Under the pieces are notes generated by a model, which was not told where the DNA came from, ran no database searches, and saw only the letters and a program-made list of their open reading frames with translations. Source: Schistocephalus solidus (lineage: Eukaryota; Platyhelminthes; Cestoda; Diphyllobothriidea; Diphyllobothriidae). From it: a stretch of DNA of 64,000 nucleotides. The stretch is from NCBI GenBank assembly GCA_017591395.1, contig WEDG01000269.1, forward strand, positions 122,907-186,906, given 5' to 3'. Position numbers and translations under genes: made by a program. Position 1 is the first letter of the stretch; every line of letters starts with the position of its first letter. Shown piece after piece: positions 1-8,216 of the stretch.

Positions 1-3000
1 ACCTGCCCGAACTTATGTTGGAGGCCAAGGTCACTCCGTTTGGACATTTCTGCGTCTAGATCTACATAAATACGCCAATGTACGTCCAAAAATCATGCAC
101 TATAGCAAGACGCCCGCGCCCCACGCCATACAGCAGACTAGCCAGCTCATGACCTGTCAACCGAAATGCTGAAGTGTGTTTTTGATTCGAAGAAAATTAC
201 TTAAGTATAGTTTGAAAATTTATTACCGTACAACCTAATTCCATGATATTTAATTTCCGTTAGGATGCCAGCTTTTTAACAAGTCTCGTGCTGGCCGCCT
301 GCAAACCAAAAAATGACTACGTAAGTAATATTAACTTTTCTCGTTGACTTTCGACGTCCTAACGAACTAAAATATATTTTAGAGAAAAAATACTGTATTC
401 ATTTGGTAGAAAATTACGCCTTCTATGAATTTGATATTGGGAAGTGTATTTTTGGGATTTAAAAAGATTTTTTCCGATTCCCGAATAAATTAGACCCTAA
501 CCTGGCCTTACATTTGCATTTAGGTTTTTAAACTACATGCTGTATACATTTCATCTAAGAAAAATCGCATTGTTCGCTATGCTATAAGAAAGACGTCACA
601 TATTGCTCATAAAATTGTGCATTATATATGGATCACGTTGTATAAGCAGCATGTATAAATGGACAAACACGATGTTATTTGAATGGACATTGCATGGTCT
701 TTAAAATCTCGTAAGTAGAAACCTCATTAAAGCCTTAATACACCATTCATTAGTGTAAAATTTGAAGATGCCATTTGCTGCCACATGAGTACAATAGTAT
801 TCTTCTGTACATTTTCTATAAAACATATTTGAATTTACAAGAGCATGAAAAATCCTTGAGAAAAATGCATGCTACTTAAGTAGCAATTTTTCTACAGAAT
901 TTGCCCTTTACAGGCTGCCTACGAGAAGTCCGTTCAAAAGTCGGCATCCTGAGGGGTAAATGAAAAACCTTGGGACGAGCCTGCTTTCGAATAATTATTT
1001 CAACTATACTAAAGTAAGTTTTGTCCAATCAAAAAATACATTTCAGTATTTCGGTTGACACTTCATGAGATAGGCAATCTACTGTAAAAAGGCGCAACGC
1101 CACGGCTGCCAATGCGCCCGATCTCATCCCCAGTTGGAGTGACTTGACATTATGACTGCAAAATGGAGGAGTACGGAAGGAACTGATGAATAGTCGGGCA
1201 TAATTTCCACGCTATAACAGACTGGAGGCACTTCTAAACGGCGTACGCCTGAAGGGCTTGAACTGGCCAATCCCCGGAGTGAGTCAGGAGAAGATGCTAC
1301 GGTAATTTACATATGCATATTCCATGCATTTTAATCTTCAAGTCCATCCCTTCATGTCTTTGGCAATTCCTAATCACGAAATCTAAAGAGGCCAGTCTCT
1401 TATAGTGTAGATCGAAAGACTCTATCTTATATGACTAAATGGATGGCGAAAGAGCCGGTTTTGAAGCGCGTCAAAGCAGGCTACTTCGGAAAAGAGAAAG
1501 CAGCAAGCAATGTGTCCAGTGAAATTATGCTCTTGTGGCTACTACAAGGAAGAAAGCCTTTGAACCAATGGAAGGGAAAATTTTCACAGTAAGAACTAGA
1601 GGAGGAGAAATAATTACCTACCCATTATGCAGGACTTTCGCATACCAACGGCGAAACACTTTTCAAGGCGGCATGGGGAACAGAATCGCCTGGTCTTCAC
1701 TTGAATGGAACACTTTCCACTGAAAAGGCAAGGCGGTATCTAGTAGGGATGCGAAGGAACAAGGACACATAAGGAGGACACAAAGGGGTTTGTTTGGTTT
1801 ATTAACAAGAAAATATGATATAATCAGAGATGAAAACGTCAGAACTCTCTCTTCTCGTCTCCGAGGTAACTCAAAATGCATAAAACCTTAAACGATACCA
1901 AAACTCGAATTTATGAGAGCAAATAAAACAATTACATGAAGGTTACAACACTGGCAGGTGAGAACTTAATTTCAAGTTTATTCCTATTCTGTACTATATT
2001 AGTTTTCGATTGATAACCACCTCTTCAGTCACAGTTTACGTCTCGTTCAGGGATAATACTTACTTAAATAGTGTACATTTTCAATGTAAATTGCAAATGC
2101 TTCGGAAAAGTCAATTATCTGTGAGAAGAGAATATTGCAAAAGGAAAATATTGCGAATTGAAAAGATCCACAGTGTAGAAGTCAAGGAGATGATAGCTTG
2201 AGATGAATTCCTAATGAGCATCCAATCGCCTGTAAATAGAAGTCTGAGGGGCAATGTGAAGACGGCCCCTTCACAGATAATGCATAATAAGCAGTTGGTA
2301 GACTTCCACATCGTATAAAAACACAGGTCATGTTAAGGGAAAAATACGAAGGAAGGAGAGCATAAACACTGAAGCACACATTCTCGAGAAGATATGAGTC
2401 GTTCAAAACTAGTGTCAGAAAGTCATGCTATCCCAATCGTTGCCCGCAAAAAACAATCTATTCGATATACGTAATATGAAGTACTAATCTTTCTCAAGTG
2501 AAACTGAAAAGTTCAAGGTGAAGGCGGGTCTTTAAAAATAAGCATACAAAAGAGCGAAGCAACAAGAGGGTGCATTCGATGCCTGCGAATACTGTGGCCA
2601 CATGCCAGCCTCGCCACCCCGCTCAACCATGGTCACTTTCCTATTGCAACGCAGGGAACTGACTGTTTGCCTTTTTATTTTTGTGCCAATTAACGAAGCC
2701 ATATACCGCCCACACGCCCTTGGCGGAAATGAAATTCTCGTTCTAGGTGTTAAGTTCAACATATATGGAAAGATGCGAATGCCGCTGGCAAGTTGGTCTG
2801 CATTAAAAGTGCACTCTTCCCCGCCTCCTTCTCTCCGCAACTTACTGCCAACGTCTCGCAAGTTATAACACAGGCTTTGCCTATGAACAGTTGAGTAATA
2901 ATGTCTACCATCAGCCCAGGCCTAGAAAGTGAGGCTGATATGACAGTATTCTAGCTGCGATCTGACTCGATATCTGATATGGATAAAAATGCAGCGAATT

Positions 3001-3494
3001 TGGGCTTTTAGTCTGGTGAATTTTTTCCTTAAAATATACATCGGCAACAAATATCAACTTTTGTAAAAGAAGATGACAAAAAATGAGCAGAAACGGAGAG
3101 ACTGTGTAAAGATGCTTCGTCACTTCGGCTGGATCTGTCAGTTCGACAATCGCGAAGGACACTGACGTCCGCGTGAATCAGTTGACAATGACAACTGCTG
3201 CAGCATCAACCCCACTTTCTTCTCCCTCGCCCACCTTAGCTCGGTGGCAAGAAGACCGAAGGCGCGCTCGGGCCCAGTGGCTGACGAAGCTAAACAACCC
3301 GTTTACACGTGCCACACACGACCCGGACCGCAGAATATGGACCAGTTTCCACTTAAAAAAATAGAAACGAACTCCGACTTCTCTCATGCTTCCATAAGTA
3401 GTGACAGACAAAAGATTGCCTTACGGGGGTGGAGAGGGAAAATGACAGCTCGTGAGAATTGGCGATAAACCCAACAGCGGAAGAAATGTCCCTT
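1..3494. other. AT-rich DNA, no gene recognised
   Basis: Both strands were read and only short open frames were found, none above about 110 codons and none resembling a family I know. There is no detectable copy of the repeat families found elsewhere in the window. A slightly GC-richer patch around 2590-2870 is open on both strands (88 and 109 codons) without any recognisable domain. Single exons of a gene with introns could be hidden here, since flatworm exons can be short, but I cannot support one. Confidence 0.5.
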
Positions 3495-3652
3495 TTATAA
3501 GAATTTAGCGCCACCAGTGAGTAGCAATACCTGAAAAGTGTAAATATTCCAAAGAACATACTCACTGTAGCTGCGAGCAAAACCATCACATTTAAGGGAA
3601 ACATTTGAAAAGACGTCAACCGCGTGGACCCGTCTTGGGTGTTCGACGCCAT
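3495..3652 (-). CDS. possible two-exon small membrane protein with a 35-nt intron
   Basis: Seen in sequence: on the minus strand an ATG at 3652 opens 29 codons (3652-3566), followed by a GTGAGT donor at 3565 and a TTTTCAG acceptor ending at 3531. Exon 2 (3530-3495) continues in phase 0 for 11 codons to TAA. The spliced product is 40 residues: a polar N-terminus (MASNTQDGSTRL) and then one hydrophobic stretch of about 20 residues, consistent with a tail-anchored microprotein. Known: flatworm genes often have introns of 30-40 nt. Inference: this could be a small secretory-pathway or organelle membrane subunit, but I recognise no family. The unspliced frame is also open (110 codons from 3685), so the splice is not forced. 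It could be chance. Confidence 0.3.
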
Positions 3653-4186
3653 AATGACGTCTAGTAGAGACCAGAGTTGAAACAAAGATTAGGAAAGGTG
3701 GAGGAAAAACGGGGGGCGGAACAGTTGGGGTTGTGGATGATGCTGGTATTTCATTGTACCCCTCACCAACCTATTCAGATAACAGGACGGAAAAGGGACA
3801 TGACGTTCGGCTACTGATCTTCAGTTTAGAGCCCGTGCAGGTCACGTAAGCTGGGTCCGCAGACGGAAGATACCCCTGGTAAACATGCGGAGGAGCTAAG
3901 ATCACAGCAGGGTGGATAGTTGGTACCTACGAGCGATAATTCTTGTAACAAGCTCATACGAAAGAGCACGCTGTGATTAATTAGAAGTGCAGATAAACCA
4001 TTCCAAACGCTCATGCCACGCTATCAAAGGTTACTAACAGTGGGCGTGGCGACAAAAGACAGGTTGAAACGCGTCCTGCTGCAGAGCAGCTCGGCTACTG
4101 GTAGTGCATGAAAACCATCAACCTGTCAGCAATGACAAAGAAGCTAGAAAATGCATACAGAGAACACGTGCGCTCATACGGCCCGC
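3653..4186. other. no gene recognised
   Basis: A G-rich run near 3708-3722 lies just upstream of the candidate minus-strand small gene. Nothing else is recognisable before the purine microsatellite at 4187. Confidence 0.4.
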
Positions 4187-4217
4187 GAAAGAGAAAGAGA
4201 GAGAGAAAGAGAGAGAA
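4187..4217. repeat. GAAA/GA purine microsatellite
   Basis: About 30 bases consist almost only of G and A on the plus strand, in GAAAGA and GAGA units. The tract lies about 35 bases outside the 3' end of the minus-strand Penelope-like element, so it may be part of its insertion site or tail. Confidence 0.8.
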
Positions 4218-4274
4218 CACACGCATATGATGAACATACTAGAAGGTAAATATGTTCTTTGGGAAAATTGTAAA

Positions 4275-4319
4275 CTTTGTTGGTACATTTTCGACGCTGG
4301 TTTCCCAGGTTGTCGTCAG
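4275..4319 (-). ncRNA. hammerhead-ribozyme-like motif in the PLE 3' end (minus copy)
   Basis: On the minus strand, CTGACGA (4319-4313) and GAAA (4292-4289) flank a hairpin whose apical stem is CTGG/CCAG. After GAAA, a short stem TGTA/TACA closes an 11-base loop. These match the core layout of a hammerhead (CUGANGA, helix II, GAAA, helix III, NUH). The helix II base carries an A-C mismatch where the 6424 copy has a G-C pair, and helix I is not evident. Known: many PLEs carry hammerheads in their repeats. Whether this copy cleaves is unknown. Confidence 0.55.
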
Positions 4320-4559
4320 ACATGAGATAATGTGCAAAAAACAATTAACATTTCAAACGTGCTCAAAAAATCAATATTCGTTTTTTTTTGAATGCGCCAA
4401 TAAGCGGCTGCCGTGTGCTTCAGTCTATTTTGATTGGCACTCGTCTCTTCCACTTCGCTCTGAGGTTTTGTATACGGCATCTAACTCAATACGCCGATTG
4501 TTGCATGACTCATCGGAGTGCATGGCCTCAAGAAACTCTCGGAATTTTTAGAGGGGTAG

Positions 4560-4748
4560 ACTCCGACGATGTGGGTTTTGTCGCAGGCGAAGATGTGTCC
4601 TGTATCAAGGCTGTGCATGAGCACTTGAGACAAACGGTCACGCCTTTTGACCACTAGTTGACGTTCGTGGATGAGTGTGGAAGCGGCTTTTCCCGTTTGG
4701 CCACAATATACGGTATCACAGGCCTCGCACGGGATCTTTATAGACTTT
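4560..4748 (-). pseudogene. GIY-YIG endonuclease domain of the minus-strand PLE
   Basis: The minus-strand translation begins IPCEACDTVYCGQTGK and continues through a conserved HERQLVVKRRDRLSQ helix to HIFACDKTHIVGV, with no internal stop. This is the GIY-YIG nuclease core typical of PLEs: YCGQTG is the second motif and the Arg/His-Glu segment is the catalytic helix. It is preceded by a C-x2-C pair that is common in PLE linkers. The function in the family is cutting the target DNA to prime reverse transcription. The domain looks better preserved than the same region of the plus copy (7752-7915), which has a stop after HIFA. Confidence 0.8.
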
Positions 4749-5056
4749 TTTTATCAAGATAGCCAACCTTATCTTAAGGGTGTTTAAGCTGAGTGCGTAA
4801 TATAGTCGTCAGTTTGTGCGCCACTTTTATTTGGTGTTTCCGCAAGTGACTTTTCACATTCCCTAATAGAAGGAAGGATTTGCCATGTATTTGTTTTTGG
4901 CGCCTGATTGGAACTATCTATTTCTTTTTCTTTGGGCACTTCTTATTTCATGCATCTATGTACACAATCCTTGGGGTAACCATTTTGGGAAAATAAATTG
5001 AACAAGTAATTGAGTTTGGCTTGATAGCTTTCTTCGTCAGAGCAATGTGTTTTTGT

Positions 5057-5550
5057 TCATTGCAGACTGTTGATGGTAGTCCTCTTGTGAGAGATTGTGC
5101 TGTTGCTCTCGTAGTGTAGAAGTACTTCCGCATACGTTTCTTTGCGGTAAACGGATGTGTGTAATGCTCCGTCAGTCTTTCGCTGTACGAGAACATCCAG
5201 AAATGGGAGTTTATTGTCAAAATCTTTCTCGAGTGTGACTTTGATTCTCGGAATGGGTGAGTTGATAGTGTTGTGGAGCGTTTCTAGTTGGTCCTTTTTA
5301 ACATCAACAAACGTGTCCTCGACATATCGTACCCAAAACGTAGGGTAACTAATCAGAAAGCCATAGATTCGAGTTTCTGCATTGTCACTTCGGCAAGGAA
5401 GCCAGATATGGGTGACCCCATTGGAGCTCCTTTCAGTTGTTGATAGCACTGGTGGTCGAACGAAAAATTGGTTTCTAAACAAAGGTCTATGAGATCAAAA
5501 AAGGCGGTTGCGGGAACATTCGGGCCATATGACGCGAGAACAGTTATCAT
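5057..5550 (-). pseudogene. Penelope-type reverse transcriptase, C-terminal part (frameshifted)
   Basis: Two overlapping frames make up the domain. Frame 1 (5550-5353) holds the conserved block KGAPMGSPISGFLAE. Frame 2 (from 5482) holds WVRYVEDTFV, the PLE catalytic box, and LPFLDVLVQRK. The crossover near 5350-5370 is a frameshift. In the paralogue at 7011-7532 the same stretch is continuous. At the end of the frame a TGA replaces the CGA arginine codon of the other copy, after which the frame runs on to about 4955. The catalytic box reads YVED where PLEs usually have YVDD, so the first aspartate is glutamate (codon at 5318-5320). The family assignment is firm; activity is not expected. Confidence 0.85.
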
Positions 5551-6202
5551 TTCTACAAAAATCCCGAAGCAAAGAGATTTTACCCATGTCTGTACGCGTG
5601 AAATCTACCGTAAATTCTACCTTAGGATATCGAATTTCATATCGTTAGGGACAAAGCATGCTTGGGGCGTTCATAGCAGATGCCCATTACCGGCTTCGAA
5701 AATTGCAATTCGCTAAGGAGCAGCATATGTAGTTTTGCCGTAATAATCTTCCCTTACATTTATTTGAATCTCTAAACGAAATGACCAACCATGTATCAGA
5801 ACTCGAACGACAAAAAGCGCGGAGAATTCTAGACAATAACGGGGTTGACTCTTTCTCAATCAGTTCATGCAAACCCGATCTATTCAGCAAAGATAGTAAA
5901 TCTATCCTCCAGAGTCTCTACAGCAACGTAAGAGAATTCGCTTTCTATAGGGATGAAATACAATCATTCTGATTCAAATTACTTGGAGTTCCTTGAGGCT
6001 TAGTATCCATCAGTTAAACAGGCAACCTCACCAAAGATGAACAGGTTACAATCAGAAACAGCACTGTCAAAGATCGGAATCATTAAAGGATCGAAAAACT
6101 GACAAAATATTGTCATTCTCCCGGCTGGCAAAGAAGGCTTAACTGCGATTTTCATCAAGTCAGACTACAATCAAAAGATTATGTCGCTATTAGAAGATAG
6201 CT

Positions 6203-6516
6203 GTCAGTTCGACAGCAATGCACTCAGATGAGGCATGCATCAACCGGCATATCGATTTGGATGCCACATACAAAATCGTTAAAGAAAAATTCAAACGCGC
6301 ACAACCAATCACGACGGGATGACGAAATACACTCAAAGCATATTGGTTCGGATTTTGGGCAATCTCAGAATCCTTTGTTTAACACGGTTAATTGATTAAT
6401 TGTTCCTGTACACTGCCTGTAGTCTGACGACGAGCTGGGGCACCAGTCTCGAAAATTTACGCATTAAAGTTTCTATTTTTTCCCAAAGAATTTCGTCTTT
6501 TCTATAGAAGATAGCT
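6203..6516 (+). mobile_element. nested PLE 3' fragment with 12-bp target-site duplication
   Basis: The 12 bases TAGAAGATAGCT occur at 6191-6202 and again at 6505-6516, bracketing about 300 bases with no relation to the RT sequence on either side. The insert matches the 3' terminal part of the PLEs here: the CACTC-GATGAG-CATGCATCAACCG region and the hammerhead-like fold, ending in a TCCCAAAGAA tail as the other PLE copies do. Removing the insert and one duplication restores the RT frame (LLEDS joined to STYRP). It is a 5'-truncated PLE insertion, probably by target-primed reverse transcription. Confidence 0.85.
6424..6472 (+). ncRNA. hammerhead-ribozyme-like motif in the nested PLE fragment
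   Basis: CTGACGA (6424-6430) satisfies the hammerhead CUGANGA core. After one extra C, helix II is GAG-CTGG (6432-6438) against CCAG-T-CTC (6443-6450) with a GGCA loop, followed by GAAA (6451-6454). Helix III is TTTA (6456-6459) against TAAA (6465-6468) around a 5-base loop. A purine and TT-T follow, giving A15.1-U16.1 and an H17 cleavage base at 6472. Compared with the other two copies, the third pair of helix II changes G-C to C-G and the second pair of helix III changes T-A to G-C, so both helices covary. Helix I is not obvious locally, and the extra C next to helix II is unusual. Confidence 0.6.
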
Positions 6517-7010
6517 CTACGTACAGGCCTCTTTCCACAGACTCTACTGAGGGACAGATTTCATCTATTGATAAAGTGCTAAAACGCCTTAGAGGTACGA
6601 AACAACTGCCAAAAATGATGTTGCAAAATCCTTAAGAGAATCCGAACCCATCATCGCCAAGATCTATGGATTGCCGAAGGTTCATAAACCTGAAGTTCCC
6701 CTGTGACCGATAGTATCATTAACCGGTGCACCGAATTACAAAATTTCCAAGTGGATATGCCGTCAACTTCACCTACTTGCAAGAGACTGTGAAACTTCCA
6801 TTGAGAACTCTACGGAATTTCTAGAGAAAGTGAGAGGAATCAAAATATCAACTGATGAGATGATGCTCCCCTTTCATGTCGTTTGTTCGTACACATCTAT
6901 ACATCTAGACTTAGCAAGGCAATGCAGTGACGAAGTCCTAAAGTCATATGACACGAATGTCCTTGCAACTGCCTTTTCTTAACTCATAGACCTTTTTAGA
7001 AACCATTTTT

Positions 7011-7532
7011 TTGTTCGACCACCGGTGCTATCAACAACTGAAAGGAGCTCCAATGGGGTCACCTATATCTGGCTTCCTTGCTGAAGTGACAATGCAGAAA
7101 CTAGAATCTACGGCTCTTCGATTAGGTAACCCTAAGTTTTGGGTACGATATGTCGAGGACACGTTTGTTGATGTTAAAAAGGACCAACTAGAAACGCTCC
7201 ACAACATTATCAACTCACCCATTCCGAGAATCAAAGTCACACTCGAGAAATATTTTGACAATAAACTCCCATTTCTGGATGTTCTCGTACAGCGAAAGAC
7301 TGACGGAAAGTTAAACACATCCTTTTACCGCAAAGAAACGTATGCGGAAGTACTTCTTCACTACGAGAGCAACAGCAAAATGTCTCACAAGAGGACTGCT
7401 GTCAACAGTCTGCATCGAACAAAAACACATTGCTCTGACGAAGAAAGCTATCAAGCCGAACTCAATTACTTGTTTAATTTATTTTCCCAAAATGGTTACC
7501 CCAAGGATTTTGTACATCAATGCATGAAATAA
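7011..7532 (+). CDS. Penelope-type reverse transcriptase palm region (open 173 codons)
   Basis: The frame is open from 7011 to the stop at 7530. It contains CYQQLKGAPMGSPISGFLAE, then FWVRYVEDTFVDV (catalytic box, codons from 7146), KLPFLDVLVQRK, SHKRTAVNSL and NGYPKDFVHQC, all in the order seen in PLE RTs. The upstream RT parts (6517-7010) lie in other frames or behind stops, so this is the open remnant of a longer protein rather than a gene with its own start. YVED replaces the usual YVDD, as in the minus copy. It would synthesise cDNA on nicked DNA if intact; no activity is expected here. Confidence 0.85.
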   Translation: MFDHRCYQQLKGAPMGSPISGFLAEVTMQKLESTALRLGNPKFWVRYVEDTFVDVKKDQLETLHNIINSPIPRIKVTLEKYFDNKLPFLDVLVQRKTDGKLNTSFYRKETYAEVLLHYESNSKMSHKRTAVNSLHRTKTHCSDEESYQAELNYLFNLFSQNGYPKDFVHQCMK

Positions 7533-7751
7533 GAAGTGCCCAAAGAAAAAGAAATAGATAGTTCCAATCAGGCGCCAAAAACAAATACATGGCAAATCCT
7601 TCCTTCTATTAGGGATTTTGTCTGAACAAGTTGAAAGTCACTTGCGGAAACACCAAATAAAAGTGGCGCACAAACTGACGACTATATTACGCAGTCAGCT
7701 TGTACACCCTAAAGATAAGGTTGACTATCTTGATAAAAAAAGTCTATAAAG

Positions 7752-7915
7752 ATCCCGTGCGAGGCCTGTGATACTCTATATTGTGGCCAAACGGGAAAAG
7801 CCGCCTCCACGCGCATCCACGAACGTCAACTAGCGGTCAAGAGGCGCGACCGTTTGTCTCAAGTGCTCATGCACAGCCTTGATACAGGACACATCTTTGC
7901 CTGAGACAAAACCCA
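7752..7915 (+). pseudogene. GIY-YIG endonuclease domain of the plus-strand PLE
   Basis: The translation IPCEACDTLYCGQTGK leads into STRIHERQLAVKRRDRLSQ and HSLDTGHIFA, followed by a stop where the minus-strand copy has a cysteine codon. The short linker before it (VHPKDKVDYLDKK) is also recognisable. It is the same domain as at 4560-4748, on the other strand, and lies directly downstream of the RT, the canonical PLE order. Confidence 0.8.
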
Positions 7916-8151
7916 CATCGTCGGAGTCTGCCCCTCTAAAAAGGCCTAGAGTTTCTTGAGGCCATGCACTCCGATGAGTCATGCATCATCAACCGTATAC
8001 AAAAACCTCAGAGAGAAGTGGAAGAGACGAGTGCCAATCAAAATAGACTGATGCACACGGCAGCAGCTAATGGGCGCATTTAAAAAAAAACGAACATTGA
8101 TTTTTTGAGCACGTTTGAAATGTTAATTGTTTTTTGCACATTATCTCAAGT

Positions 8152-8200
8152 CCGACTAAAACCTGGGGAACCAGCGTCGAAAATTTACCGATTAAAATTA
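8152..8200 (+). ncRNA. decayed hammerhead-like motif at the 3' end of the plus-strand PLE
   Basis: The fold is the same as at 6424 and 4275: helix II AAC-CTGG with CCAG-C-GTC, GAAA at 8179-8182, and helix III TTTA (8184-8187) with TAAA (8193-8196). The first core box reads CCGACTA instead of CTGACGA, changing two normally invariant bases, so this copy should be inactive. It still preserves the helices and so helps define them. Confidence 0.5.
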
Positions 8201-8216
8201 TTTTTTTCCCAATGAA

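Larger units (their letters stand above)
4250..5580 (-). mobile_element. Penelope-like element, minus-strand copy (5'-truncated)
   Basis: Reading the minus strand from 5580 to 4250 gives the C-terminal half of a Penelope-like RT, a linker, a GIY-YIG nuclease and a 3' region with a hammerhead-like fold. It matches the plus-strand copy at 7.0-8.2 kb over its whole length. Upstream of about 5580 the match stops, so most of the RT N-terminus is missing. The 3' end is near 4250, where the pyrimidine-rich segment ending in TCCCAAAGAA (read on the minus strand) finishes. Known: PLEs combine an RT related to telomerase with a GIY-YIG endonuclease and often lie in partial tandem or inverted arrangements. 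The coding region is broken by a frameshift and a stop, so this copy is dead. Confidence 0.85.
6040..7010 (+). pseudogene. Penelope RT N-terminal and fingers region, split by an insertion
   Basis: Before the insertion the frame reads NIVILPAGKEG followed by KSDYNQKIMSLLED, the PLE block normally seen as ILPADKG followed by a DY segment; here the aspartate of DKG is glycine. After the insertion (from 6517) it continues with STYRPLSTDSTEGQ, then IYGLPKVHKP, a hallmark PLE block, PIVSLTGAPNY and TEFLEKVRGI. The two parts join exactly in frame across the 12-bp duplication, which shows the insertion came after the ORF was in place. In-frame stops at several points make this a pseudogene. Confidence 0.8.
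5690..8216 (+). mobile_element. Penelope-like element, plus-strand copy with a nested PLE fragment
   Basis: A longer PLE copy runs on the plus strand: an N-terminal RT region (about 6040-6202 and 6517-7010), the RT palm (7011-7532), a linker (7533-7750), GIY-YIG (7752-7915) and a 3' region to about 8216. It is interrupted at 6203-6516 by a second PLE 3' fragment with a 12-bp target-site duplication. The 5' limit is unclear; the open stretch at 5781-5972 is probably PLE N-terminus but carries few diagnostic residues. Several stops (for example TGA after GSKN near 6102, TAA near 6630 and TAA near 6980) show decay. It lies head-to-head with the minus copy, whose 5' break is near 5580. Confidence 0.8.

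Noticed and set aside
2532..2868. Overlapping open frames on both strands (109 and 88 codons)
   Set aside because: Frames open on both strands over the same GC-richer patch suggest composition rather than coding. No family was recognised.
3353..3685. Uninterrupted 110-codon minus frame considered as a multi-pass membrane protein
   Set aside because: The splice signals inside it give a more compact product, and the unspliced C-terminal half has no membrane-protein logic. I kept only the spliced version, at low confidence.
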